A stretch of DNA of 28,294 nucleotides from Condylostoma magnum (taxonomy: Eukaryota; Ciliophora; Heterotrichea; Heterotrichida; Condylostomatidae). Below, piece by piece: positions 10,103 through 19,727 of the stretch. Positions within the stretch are counted from its first letter, which is position 1. Each line of letters opens with the position of its first letter. The translations under genes were made by a program, and so were the position numbers. The DNA lies in assembly GCA_920105805.1 (NCBI GenBank), contig CAKKTI010000246.1, forward strand, positions 1 to 28,294, read 5' to 3'. The notes below the pieces were generated by a model. The model worked only from the letters and a program-made list of their open reading frames with translations, was not told the DNA's origin and searched no databases.

Positions 10103-13100
10103 TTATAGTTTTTTTACTCTTACTGTAATAATAAAACTAGTAATGCCTGAGCTAATGAGAATAACAACTGTAATCATGAATACTATTTCATTCATATTAT
10201 TATACATTAATACTAATTATAATATTTCAATTGCTGTCCCTAATATAAAAAGATGTAATAGACCTATATTAATAACTCTATAATTAGTTCTTTAGTATCT
10301 GATGAGTACTATAATAATCATCAAGTGTAAGAATAGAGTTAAAAGCCAATGATACAAGTTTTTCCTTCCTAAAATGCAATGAGATACGGCTTATAAAGTA
10401 AATAAAACTTGAATAATTATATTAGGTCTTACATTGATTTAAATACCAGGCTCTTAATTATACAATTATATTCACTTATAAAAGGCAAATTAATTAGTTG
10501 CATAAAATATTGTGCAAAGTGTTCCTAAAATAATGATAATAATCAAATGATTTCCAGTTCAGCATTCAATCTAGCAATTATTATCATTAAATGAGTCTTA
10601 GATAGAATTTCCAGTTGCATTAGTGCATCTTATAAACTCATTGAAAAATATGAGTATAGGAATAGTCAATATTTAACCAATTACAGGTATTAAAAACTCT
10701 CCAAATCGTTCGAAAGCATATATTATATTGCTGTTAAAGGATACTTGAATACTAAACATTGATATAGTATAACTTGACACGACTCCTATAATAACAAAAC
10801 CTATTGTTTCTAAGTTACTTGCTAAGATCTCATAATAGAATCCTAAATCAAGCCATAAAATTATTATAAGTATTGGATCTTTCAGCATTAAAACAATCTA
10901 TACTATATCATTTCACTTCAATCAGGTAATTTTTTAGCATGTAGTTTCAAATTATCCAGAGATTACCTTATATTGATATAAACTTCCTATTGTAGCTAGT
11001 AATAAGAACATAAAAGACCCTATATAAAACGCATTTTATCCTTCTTCAGATTCTTGTACATCAGGAGGATATTATGGGCAATCACTTTCATAGGTGATTA
11101 CGTCTTATGGGATATTATCAGTACCATCTGGCCAAATAAAAGGCTCATTCTACTAAAATATAACAGTAGCCGTTGGACTATAAGTTCAAACTTGCTTAAA
11201 ATAATAAGAATTCCCAGCCTTTTGATAATTAATTATAGCAATTTCGAATAAAACTCTATAATTAGTCTCCTATTCTATTCTTATAAGCCCGCTACAACCT
11301 TAGAACTTAATTCCTCGTATACTACTAGAAAATTAGCTTCAATCTTCAAAATCGATTCCTTTTCTAACCAAGTAGTCAAAATTAAGTCCAAACAGCATAA
11401 CTGAGTCATAATAATAGCATTGATAGGGATCAGAGAATCCAAGCTCCTCAACAATAGTTTGTTTTAATTACTGTCCAAATTAATTCTTATATATTGGACC
11501 GTATATAGTAAAAGAGCCTTGTAAATAATCTAATACAACTTCCCTTTCTTATTCATCATCAGGCAGTAATTAAGGTGAAATAGTTGACACAATATAAAAT
11601 ACGAATTCAGCGGGTTGAATTCCAGCAAATTAGAAGGCTTTAAACATTTTAATAAGTCAATTAACGTCCCCGTACAGTTTAATTATCCTGCATTTTGATT
11701 TTTTAAGATCTTTTAATTTTTACAGATTTTCATCGATCCAATCTTAATCAAAGCCATCAACTGGCTAGTTTCCAAAGGGAAAATGAAGAGTAAAACCTAC
11801 TAAATTTAACTTTGATTGCATTAATTAGCTATATTCCCAGTAATTTGCTGATGAAATTATATTAATGCATTTTCAGCCTATAGTTCTCATAAACCTAGCT
11901 GAAAACTCTAGTAATAAGTCTATAGGCTACTACATAGAAAATCAATTAGGAAACTCTAAAGGATTTGCCATAGATGGGTGCAGAACCAAAGGATTGAGAG
12001 TAGGTATTAATTAATCTTAAGCTATCATTCAATTATGCAGTTCAAGATTAAGGGTTCCTCCTAATTCTAGAATAATCCCGATATTTTCATAGGATTTTTA
12101 TAAACAGTTCTCATTTAATTATGCTTTGTTTAATGTATGATCAACGCAGTAGAATGTTTAGGGAATTATTCTAAAATTAGGTGCAACTTCCTCGTTTTAA
12201 TTTATGTCTTTTATAGCTTTTAGAGAGCATCATTGAGCAAATCAATTCGATAGCATTAGATTTTAACTTCTTTCTAATGATTCTAACTGTAAACCTAATT
12301 TCACTTCAGGTGTTGTTAATCTTGGATATAAGTTACTTCCATCAATAAAAACAGCTCTTTTAAATATGATATCATTAGTACTTATGATGTTCTGTTAATC
12401 CAGGGTTATATTATTGACTATTATTCCTGTGCTTTTATCAATATATGCTAATTATTTTAGCTTACTTTACTCTATTTAATCATAAATTGCAATAATTTTA
12501 TCAGCGTAATAACCAGATATACTACTTTATTGGTATTATTGCTCCTCTATTACTTAAATTACTCCTGGTAAATATGAACCCATACAGCCAATACCAACAC
12601 AAATAATTCCACTGTAATTCTTCTTGATTTTAGAGCTGATAAAAATCTATTCAAAATGATTTTAGAGATTTTGACTCAAAGAAGTAACAATAAGATAATT
12701 TCCCTATGGCTTTATAATTCTAGAGATTATTTTTTATAGGGAATCATAGCTCTAATTATTGCTTAAAATTATAGTTTAACTAGAATCTAAACAGGTTACA
12801 AACTAAAGATTGTCTGTATCTTTTAACAGAACAAAATCTGTTCATTCAAGTATTTCCAGAATTTCTTTTACCATTTTGCATATATTTTGATCATAATGAA
12901 TTATGAATACTTGAGACTGTTCTCTTTTACTATAACTCATAGCAGAATGATAAATTTATAACTTTTTTGAGAATAGAATTATCTTATTTAGACTTTTACT
13001 TTATAAAGTCTCGTTTAATTTTTGTACTGAGTCATCAAGTATAAACAAGCTTTGATCTTATATTTGCTATGGTAATTTAGCTTAAATCTCATAGATATTA

Positions 13101-13189
13101 GCTGTTTCAGTGAAAACCCACAAGTAGTTAGTTTTTATAGCCTAGCTAAATACAATACTAAGAACTAGTTGTAATCTAGTGCTGATCAT
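10103..13189 (-). CDS. Receptor with periplasmic-binding-protein-like ectodomain and about nine membrane spans, 1,028 aa
   Basis: An N-terminal signal peptide (MISTRLQLVLSIVFSQA) is followed by about 680 residues resembling the two-lobed ligand-binding region of ANF/class C receptors: stretches such as SKIKKNYSGIICVGIGC, a Pro-rich middle (LNPLVLHPSMANPLEFPNW) and GWKCINIISSANYWEYSQLM read like the lobe alternation. The segment GCSGLIRIEQETNYRVLFEI near residue 633 recalls the end of these domains. Spans begin near residue 718 (FYIGSFMFLLLATIGSLY) and continue to the C-terminus, roughly nine in number, with a Cys-containing loop (NCQIECWTGNH) between spans. No kinase, cyclase or PAS domain follows. 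This fits ciliate surface receptors with a class C GPCR-like plan, or TmcB-like membrane regions; the ligand is unknown. Stop TAA 10105-10103 is preceded by 37 stop-free codons; TAA TAG at 10090-10085 follows closely. Many Trp residues are TGA. Confidence 0.72.
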
Positions 13190-13246
13190 TTATATTTTTG
13201 TTAATTTTCACTCACTCATAAGTTTGATGAATTATTTGAGATTTTA

Positions 13247-13510
13247 TTATATATTAAGTAGACACTTCCTAATAAAATCCAGAATTGTGTTCAGAATGTT
13301 TATTTTGTATATGCATTACTATAAACAATTTGATTGAAATTACTAATGAATTAAGATGATTAAGCTTATTAATATGATACTATTTATGTTTTCTAATAAT
13401 AAACTATAAACTCTTGCATTATACTATGAATGATTATTTTCTAGTGTCTTATCTGTTAACAACAAAAGCTTGCAACTCCCTCTTAATTCCTTTACATCAG
13501 TTAAATTCAT
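13247..13510 (-). CDS. Small hypothetical protein, about 87 aa, one possible membrane span
   Basis: A short frame from ATG 13510 reads MNLTDVKELRGSCKLLLL and contains a hydrophobic stretch (NINSIILISLIILI) that could be a membrane span, then CLQQC (a CX3C pair) and a final amphipathic helix ending RKCLLNI. No family is recognised. Support is indirect: it ends in tandem TAA TAA with 22 preceding codons free of stop-type codons, as its neighbours do; its ATG lies 97 bases from the divergent start at 13608, similar to the TAF2 spacing; and it would fill the only otherwise empty stretch in the window. A later in-frame TGA (13210-13208) gives a 100-residue version. It may be chance. Confidence 0.4.
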
Positions 13511-13607
13511 AATTAAAATCCCGATCAAACAACAATTAATATATAGTTACATATAACCAAAACACAATGATTTAAAATCCCCAAACTAGTAACAATCCAT
13601 TTAACAA
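13511..13607. promoter_or_regulatory. Divergent spacer upstream of the cysteine-rich protein gene
   Basis: This 97-base AT-rich spacer lies before the ATG at 13608. A separate out-of-frame ATG at 13567 opens a 14-codon reading frame that ends at TGA 13609-13611, overlapping the main start; if transcribed it would act as an upstream ORF. If the small reverse ORF at 13247-13510 is not a gene, the whole of 13190-13607 (418 bases) is non-coding and I see no RNA gene or repeat in it. Confidence 0.35.
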
Positions 13608-14642
13608 ATGATTATTTTCCTATTACCCCTCATAAGCTCTACTTGCCCATCATACTCCTGTGCATAACAAGGAGCTCTGGCAAAGAACGAATGCATTAAA
13701 TACGACAACAGTACAACAACCTATTAGATTTAACTATGCGAGGACCTTTCACTGGAATGGTACTGCGATCCAATTACTTCTCCAGGAACATAAGAATGCT
13801 CTTTTTACACCTATCCTGATATCTTGTACTCTGTCTACCCGAATGAGCCGTGTTTAATTGATGAAAACTGCTTGCAAGGACTAAGTTGTGTAGATGGTTT
13901 ATGCAAGGGATTAGAATTTGGATATCCCTGTACTGATCACGGTCAATGCACTCCCGGATTAGCCTGCTTTGAAGTTTCTAGTATAGGTGCCTAGAAAAGG
14001 TGCTATGATCAAAAACTGTTGGAGAGCTCATGCACTAGTGACTTTGAATGCTAGAATAATGCAGGGTGTAATTTCGGAGTATGTTAAAAGTACTTCACTT
14101 TAGGTAATGGAGATCTAGTAGAAAGCTGTAAGAATAATTTTTCTAATATGTGTTCCAGTGGACAGTGCTTTAATAATAAGTGTATAAATGCATTGACTTC
14201 TAGTAGAAAACTTCCTATGTAGTGTAGTAGTAACTCAGATTGTAAGTCTAAGTAAACTTTTAATAATACGGCTTATGAGTCAGTATGTGAGTGCGGCTTT
14301 AATGCAGAGGGAACTAAGTATTGCTAGTTGTTTACTGGAGATAAGGAATACAAGGATTACATTGAAAAACTGTAAGATCATATAGATTCGGATTATATCG
14401 ATAAATGTAATACCATAAGAAGATTTTCTGATGAATGTATCTAATATAATACTGATAGATTGACTTATGTGAGATATATGTATTACAATTTAACTGTGTC
14501 AAAATGGACTGCTATATAAGGAAATGATGAGTGTGTTTCAATGACTTATAATTACGATTACTACCAATAACTATTAAATCACAACCACAACGACTATGCA
14601 GCGTTTTTAAGTGTAGGATTATTTGCTTTTCTGCTAGCTTAG
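13608..14642 (+). CDS. Cysteine-rich secreted or membrane-anchored protein, 344 aa
   Basis: Starts with a signal peptide (MIIFLLPLISSTCPSYSCA) and carries many spaced cysteines, including two units of the form CLIDENCLQGLSCVDGLC and CTDHGQCTPGLACF, a Dickkopf-like or EGF-like disulfide pattern common in ciliate surface proteins. Several N-glycosylation sequons (for example NNTA, NLTV) are present. The C-terminus is a short hydrophobic stretch (AAFLSVGLFAFLLA) reaching the very end, which could be a membrane anchor or a GPI-attachment signal. I see no catalytic motif. It ends at tandem TAG TAA (14640-14645) directly after the hydrophobic tail, with 23 stop-free codons before. If only TGA could terminate, the frame would run 65 bases into the next gene, whose ATG is only 16 bases after the TAG. 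Confidence 0.78.
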
Positions 14643-14658
14643 TAAATAAGTTAAAAAA

Positions 14659-15903
14659 ATGGGTGTTAGAAATTCAAATTAAAGTACTGTTTAGTAGGTA
14701 AATAATCAACCAAAGACAGCTACTGAGAACCTGTCTTAGTTAATTATAAAGGGGTAAGCTTCAACCAGTAATAATAAATTGTCTTAATTAGCCCTATAAT
14801 CTTATACATTTTCACAAGTGGCTATAGGCACAGAGCACTGTCTGGGACTTAATAATGGGAAAGTTTATGCATGAGGAAGCCCTAAATTTGGGTAAATTGG
14901 TTGTTAATAAAAGAGTATACTGAATCATTTTAAATCTTCCCCTGTGAATTGTATTCAAAATTTAAAACAAATAAAAACACTTAATTGTGGAGTGTGGCAC
15001 TGTGCAGCCATTGATACCAATGGACAACTTTTCACATGGGGAGTTGGAAATGATGGTTAACTAGGATATCCGCTTTTTTCTGACAACTATGAAATTGACT
15101 GATAATCAAGTAAGAAATACAGTTAAGTACCAACAAAAGTGCCGAATTTAGAGAATTACGTAATACTAGATGTACGATGTGGCGGAAAATTTACCATGAT
15201 CCTCACTGAGGATGATAAAATTTTGGTTGCAGGTGAAGGAAAGTTTGGGCAGCTTGGAGACGGTAATATTGATAAATCTGTTAAATTTAAGCCTGTAAAC
15301 TCTTTTGAAAGCTTTTGTTTGATTGAAGCTGGATGGTAGCACTGTTTAGCTGTTACTAGAACTAAGAATTTGTACATGTGGGGAAATCCGTATGAAGGTA
15401 TTCTAGATGATTTTGAAAGTATTCTATTTCCTTAATTAGTATAAATTTAAGGGAAAGTTGATGCTATTGCTGCCGGAACTTATCACAGTGCTGTGATTAT
15501 TGGTAATGATGTTATGACATGAGGGGGAAATGGGTTTGGGTAATTAGGGTATGACACTTCTAAATTTGAAGATCCTTATATCAATTTAGAGCCGTTGCCT
15601 GTTTAAAAGTTATAAGCAAAACCGATTCAAGTTCAATGTGGGGATCTTTATACTGCTGTACTTTGCGAAGACAGGAATCTAATTGGATGGGGGAAGAATC
15701 ATTATATGTAATTTGGTGGAGATGCTCCCTACGAGTCTTGGAGACATACATGGTTTGCTTCTAATGTATGTAAGTTTAATTGCTCATTTGAGAATGTAGC
15801 AATATTAACAGGTCCACAACATAGCATAGTTCCTTAACAATTAGGTCCAATAGAGCAGATACTCGTTTCAGAAGAAGCTGATTTAGAAGGAAATAGGTAT
15901 TAA
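14659..15903 (+). CDS. RCC1-repeat (beta-propeller) protein, 414 aa
   Basis: The protein is built of RCC1-type blades: repeated units of the form V.CG..H..A....G.....WG.....QLG. Clear copies are YAWGSPKFGQIG (near 70), FTWGVGNDGQLG (near 124), VAGEGKFGQLGDG (near 195), LYMWGN (near 237), MTWGGNGFGQLG (near 287) and IGWGKNHYMQFGG. This fold serves guanine exchange on Ran in RCC1 itself, but many ciliate proteins carry it for binding only; no exchange-specific residue can be claimed here. The conserved Trp of WG is TGA at residues 72 and 288 and TGG at the other blades, an internal proof of the TGA reading. The first 35 residues are low complexity (Ser, Asn, Gln). Stop TAA 15901-15903 has 21 stop-free codons before it; the next in-frame TGA is at 15955. 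Confidence 0.88.
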
Positions 15904-15966
15904 ATAATCTTTACACATTATTCAATAAGAAGTTTGTTTTAAGGAGTTCATTTATGAAATTTATTA

Positions 15967-16323
15967 CTAGCTTTTATGTTTCCATACTGAAGGCTTGCCT
16001 AGATTTATTTCTCTCATTTCTTTTTCCATGTACTAATTATATCTTACAATGTTAAAATAATGCTCTTCAGCTAGTAAATGATCCGCCGCATTCTTAAAGT
16101 ATTTTGGCTCCATTCTATAACAATAATGTGATAACTTTAATAGTTATGAGCACCTTTGTTTAAGTTAATTATTCTAATTCATTCTAAATTACGCAATACA
16201 TTATTCATAACTGTCAACTAATTAACTACATTTAATCGTTTAATTTGGATTATAAGGGTCTATATTAGTTTTCTCAGGACTCTGTTGTTCTAAAAGCTCA
16301 AGCTATTTTCTTTCTATCATCAT
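15967..16323 (-). CDS. Twin CX9C (CHCH-type) protein, 118 aa
   Basis: Two cysteine pairs, each with nine residues between, are seen: CSQLVDSYEQC and CSQLLKLSHYC, separated by a Gln/Asn-rich linker. This is the coiled-coil-helix-coiled-coil-helix layout of proteins imported into the mitochondrial intermembrane space and oxidised by Mia40/CHCHD4; many assemble or belong to respiratory complexes. The flanks are charged and helical (MEKEMREINLGK), and there is no cleavable presequence, as expected for the group. I cannot say which member it is. The start is ATG 16323, with a second ATG next to it. The end is a triple stop, TAG TAA TAA (15969-15961), preceded by 21 codons without stop-type codons. 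It converges with the RCC1-repeat gene, with 63 bases between the two stops. Confidence 0.72.
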
Positions 16324-16574
16324 CTAATAAAATGCAAGAAAACAGCCCAATGAAAAAATGTGAAAATAGGTTATAGAGTATTATAAATTATGTATTAGTA
16401 AAAGTGTTAAAGAAAAATTTCGTATGTTTTAGTACTAAATGAATCATCTCTTTTTCAGTATCTTTTTTATACTTGAATGTTTTCAGACTCTAAATACAGC
16501 TATTCTCATATAATTACTCCTTTCCTATTTTATCTGTAATAAAACTAACTTAAAATTTTAATAATTTTAGTATA
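16324..16574. promoter_or_regulatory. Divergent promoter region between CX9C gene and HID1
   Basis: The longest spacer in the window (251 bases) apart from the disputed one at 13190-13607. It is AT-rich with pyrimidine-rich tracts on the plus strand before HID1. A 36-codon frame at 16332-16442 is present but unconvincing. No repeat, tRNA or conserved motif was seen. The promoter role for the two divergent genes is inferred from orientation. Confidence 0.4.
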
Positions 16575-18527
16575 ATGGGAAGTGGAAACAGTGCCTTAGA
16601 AATAAGATAAAGCTTAAACGAACTGATTAAAAATGAAAATGAGGATCGTGAGGCCAGTGCTCTCCAATTATTTACTAATAAAATAGTAAGCTATGATCTA
16701 CAGTCAGCTTTATAAAATGATGTAATTAGATAATGAAGAGATGATAATACAGACTCTCTTAAGTTTTTACTGGAATACTGCTTGAACAACTTAAAACAAT
16801 AAATTACCTTTGAGATGGAATATAATCATACAATAATATGAAATAGTTTGATTATTATATAAAGAGTTTTTGGCGTAATTTTAGAAAGTGAAGAAGCATC
16901 TAGATTAATTTTATGGTAAAATGAAAATTTCATAGTTGAATTAGTGCAAAGCTTAGTAAAGTGTCTATTTTTACCATAATTTTCAATAGAATAGAGTGAT
17001 TTAGAAGATGAAAATGAATTGATCTGGTAAAAAGGAATTGGATGTTAAAAAGCTCCTAAGGTAGATAATCAATTAGTAGAAAATAGGAGTGAAGTTTTAA
17101 GAACTATGATAATAGCTTTATAATAAATTACTTTTGTGAATTATAAGTAAAATACAGACTATATTAATCCAATAAGCTATATATTCACATCTCCTGGCAT
17201 AAAATATAACAGAATTATGTTCATGAGCTTGATAAATTGAATTCTGTAGTATGCAACACCTTGGATGCCACATATTTCATATGAAGAAGATCTAGCACAT
17301 TTATGTTGCTAGGTTTTAGATATTTTATTTGATTCTAAGGAACTTACACAAGATATGATTGGAGATAATCTTGATTTATGCAATATTGAGTCATATTTGA
17401 AGGAAGTTGGGGACGATTAGTAAGAATATAAAAATTAATTTAGAAAGTTTATACAAGAAATTGAAGAATAAGAAGATTTTGACTTTATTTACGATAATAT
17501 TGTTAGGTTATTGCAAGAAGGATAAAGCTATACATCAGTGTTACCTACTTTTTACATTGAGCTCCTACTTTTATTGTGAAATGTTCTTATATACAACAAT
17601 AAGTTTGAAAATTACATACATTACCAGAAAAACTCTAATATACTAGCTGAACATATTATTTACATAATATGAGAGACATAAAATGATGAAGGAAAAGCAG
17701 GACTAGCTTAATTATGCATGTTTCTCCTTTTGTAATTAACTTCCCAAAGAGAATTTTGCTCAAAACTGAATTAAGATATAGTGTTAAGCTATTCAGGCGT
17801 GCAAGGAGAGACTCTTTTTGATACAACATTTCAAATAATGTGCCGACTAATCATGCTAAGAAACCACCTAAGATTCTCCTGCTCTCTAATGCTAACAGTT
17901 TTATCCAACATGTAACTTATATTTAGATCACCCTACGGTAAAAAATTGTCCCCTTATACAAGTAATCGTTTTATAACCTTATTAGAATATGTATCTTCTA
18001 AGAACTTCTTACTTCAAGACCGTGGCAACTTCCAATTACTAAACTTATGCGTAGAAGTACTTAATCACAGGCTGTAGTACTAATGGGATGTAATTCATAA
18101 TTAGGGAAGTATTAGCATAGTATACGAGCTATTATTAAAGCAAACCCAGTTCCAAAAGTTGATTAACCTTGAGTACTAAGAAGATTTCCCAGGGTTCTCT
18201 ACAATAGATGATTTTGATTAGTGAAAGACAAATCTTCCATTGGACTTAATCATTTACTTATATGATTATTTATACCCGAAACTTGAAAGACAGTGTGGTC
18301 AGATGGCTACTGAGGAGACAGTAATAGAGTTCTTGAACAGAGAAGTAATGATAGGCATTTTCCCTGCTCCTCATAGAATCTTTACCAGAAAATATATAGC
18401 AACTAAAGATACTATTATATGGTTCACTACTTACTTATGGGGAGTTATCTTCACAAGCATTCAGATGAACCCTTATATGGATGCAAAACATATAGCGTTG
18501 TTTAGCATCAAGGAGTCTTCTAATTAG
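16575..18527 (+). CDS. HID1: HID1 homologue, Golgi/secretory-granule trafficking protein, 650 aa
   Basis: HID1 is a peripheral protein of the trans-Golgi region needed for dense-core secretory granule formation in animals; ciliates use comparable granules for exocytosis. The N-terminus MGSGNSALEIRQSLNEL matches the MGS start of animal HID1 and is a myristoylation candidate. Further matches are EDFDFIYDNIVRLLQ (animal EDFQFILKGIARLL), LCMFLLLQLTSQREF (FILLLLSGERNF), and the C-terminus with LNREVMIGIFPAPHRI, IWFTTYLWGVIF and LFSIKESSN, aligned with the LVGLLPVPHPI/MWFRTYMWGVIYL/LFEIQRV end. It is shorter than the human protein (about 790 aa), lacking the variable insert. At least six Trp are TGA and many Gln are TAA/TAG. 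It ends at TAG 18525-18527 exactly where the family ends, after about 100 codons without stop-type codons. The next ATG is 8 bases on. Confidence 0.93.
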
Positions 18528-18535
18528 TTAATAAA

Positions 18536-19096
18536 ATGGCCTTAACCTTTCTTTTATTCATTACAGCTTAATGCATTACAGTTTAATAACAATTTGGAAG
18601 GTTTGAAAGGAATTTAATTGGAGATGGACTTAAAAAGGATTTGAATACAGAGATTGTTTTAAATGAAGACGCAGATTTTATAATAATCAACGAGGAAATA
18701 AGCCATGAATGATTTGTTGATATTGAAGAAGTTAACCTAGATGCTACTTTTAGTACTAAAATTGATATTGAAAAACCAGCTAGTATATCAGTTCCTCATA
18801 GCTTCCAATTAAAAATCCCAGTTAATAACAAAATAGCCCGCTTTTCATTTCCAATTCATATGAGATATAACGATTGCTCATATAAGGACTTTGCAGAGAT
18901 TGAATTGTAGCTACCTTCTATAGTTATAAAGAACCAGCTGTATCAATTAGATGGAAAACTTTATGCAAGAATGCCAGTCGGGAATTTACAAGATATCCAA
19001 ATAGTTTCAATAGGAACAGGCGCTATTACTCTACTAGGAGCGTTGGTTATAATACTCGGTATAGAAAAACAAGTAAGAAAATCCAAGACTAGTTGA
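18536..19096 (+). CDS. PIGX: PIG-X homologue, GPI mannosyltransferase I stabilising subunit, 186 aa
   Basis: PIG-X stabilises PIG-M, which adds the first mannose to GPI precursors on the lumenal side of the ER. The protein has a signal peptide (MALTFLLFITAQCITV), a lumenal domain and one membrane span near the C-terminus (VSIGTGAITLLGALVIILGI) followed by a short basic tail (KQVRKSK). The family signature is visible as SHEWFVDIEEV, FPIHMRYNDC and AEIELQLPSIVI, corresponding to the WFVDxyE, P(I/L)HLRYH and VxLPxPxV positions of PIG-X/Pbn1. Length fits the shorter members of the family. The Trp in HEWFVD is TGA. The frame ends at TGA 19094-19096, with more than 50 codons free of stop-type codons before it. 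Eight bases separate it from HID1 upstream and 18 from the next ATG. Confidence 0.82.
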
Positions 19097-19114
19097 AAAT
19101 TAATAAATTTTAAT

Positions 19115-19555
19115 ATGGGCTGTGGAACATCTAAAAGGAATGCAGAGCATGTTACATTCTCTGTTCCTCTCCACCATGATGATTCCTTATCAGAAGAGTT
19201 TTAAAGTGAAAGGGAAAGTATTGTTTTTGAGGAGGAAGAAGATGAGATAGCGATTGAATAACAGCCCGTGAGGTATAAATAAGACGTGTCATTTGAACCT
19301 TTTCCACAGGCGTAGAAGAGCAATGAAAAACCGGAGTAAGTTTAACTATATAGAAAAGAAGATAATTTCAAGCTTCCTCCCATAAATCAAAAGGTTATGA
19401 AGTAATTGATAGAATTACCTTCATTCCCTTAGAATTTTGATATTTAAATTTCAGATGAGGAGAATTAGCTGGGTAATTCAAAGCTTTAAGAGAAGAGGAA
19501 ATCAACTGCAGAGCTCATTAATGAATTATATGAGGATGTGCATAATGTCCTATAA
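19115..19555 (+). CDS. N-terminally acylatable acidic protein of unknown function, 146 aa
   Basis: Begins MGCGTSKRN, fitting Gly2 myristoylation and Cys3 palmitoylation, so attachment to a membrane is likely; the remainder has no membrane span. The middle is strongly acidic (VFEEEEDEIAIEQQ) and Pro/Gln-rich, probably disordered, and ends in a short helix (STAELINELYEDVHNVL). I recognise no family. It ends in tandem TAA TAA (19553-19558), with 21 codons before free of stop-type codons; an in-frame TGA lies at 19565. It sits 18 bases after PIGX. With the MGC protein at 2682 it is the second such anchored protein here, but apart from the first three residues I see no similarity between them. Confidence 0.7.
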
Positions 19556-19727
19556 TAAAATTGTTGACGTTTTAATTGACTTTAAAGGTTTATTTGTAAT
19601 TATATATTTCGTAATATAAGCTTGTTTTATTTAGAGTATAATCTTATATAATATAGCTTTTACTAAATATAATAAAATGTGTTGTTTTAGTGCAAAAGTA
19701 ACCTTATTAAACATTATAAACTAATAA

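Noticed and set aside
10673-10888. Separate small membrane protein starting MLKDPILIII
   Set aside because: It is an internal segment of the multi-span receptor; the surrounding frame continues in both directions through TAA/TAG/TGA codons.
15156-15377. Reverse-strand frame inside the RCC1-repeat gene
   Set aside because: It lies wholly antisense to well-supported propeller repeats and has no family features.
16332-16442. 36-codon frame upstream of HID1 (MQENSPMKKC...)
   Set aside because: Ends at TGA with a suitable stop-free tail, but too short, without recognisable motif, and placed within a divergent promoter; chance is likely.
17740-17770. Apparent one-base frame break in HID1
   Set aside because: It came from miscounting a run of four T bases; recounting restores one frame from 16575 to 18527, with REF followed by CSKLN matching the family.
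18240-18527. Independent 95-aa gene starting MDLIIYLYDYLY
   Set aside because: It is the HID1 C-terminus; it stands out only because the last 100 codons before the stop contain no stop-type codon.
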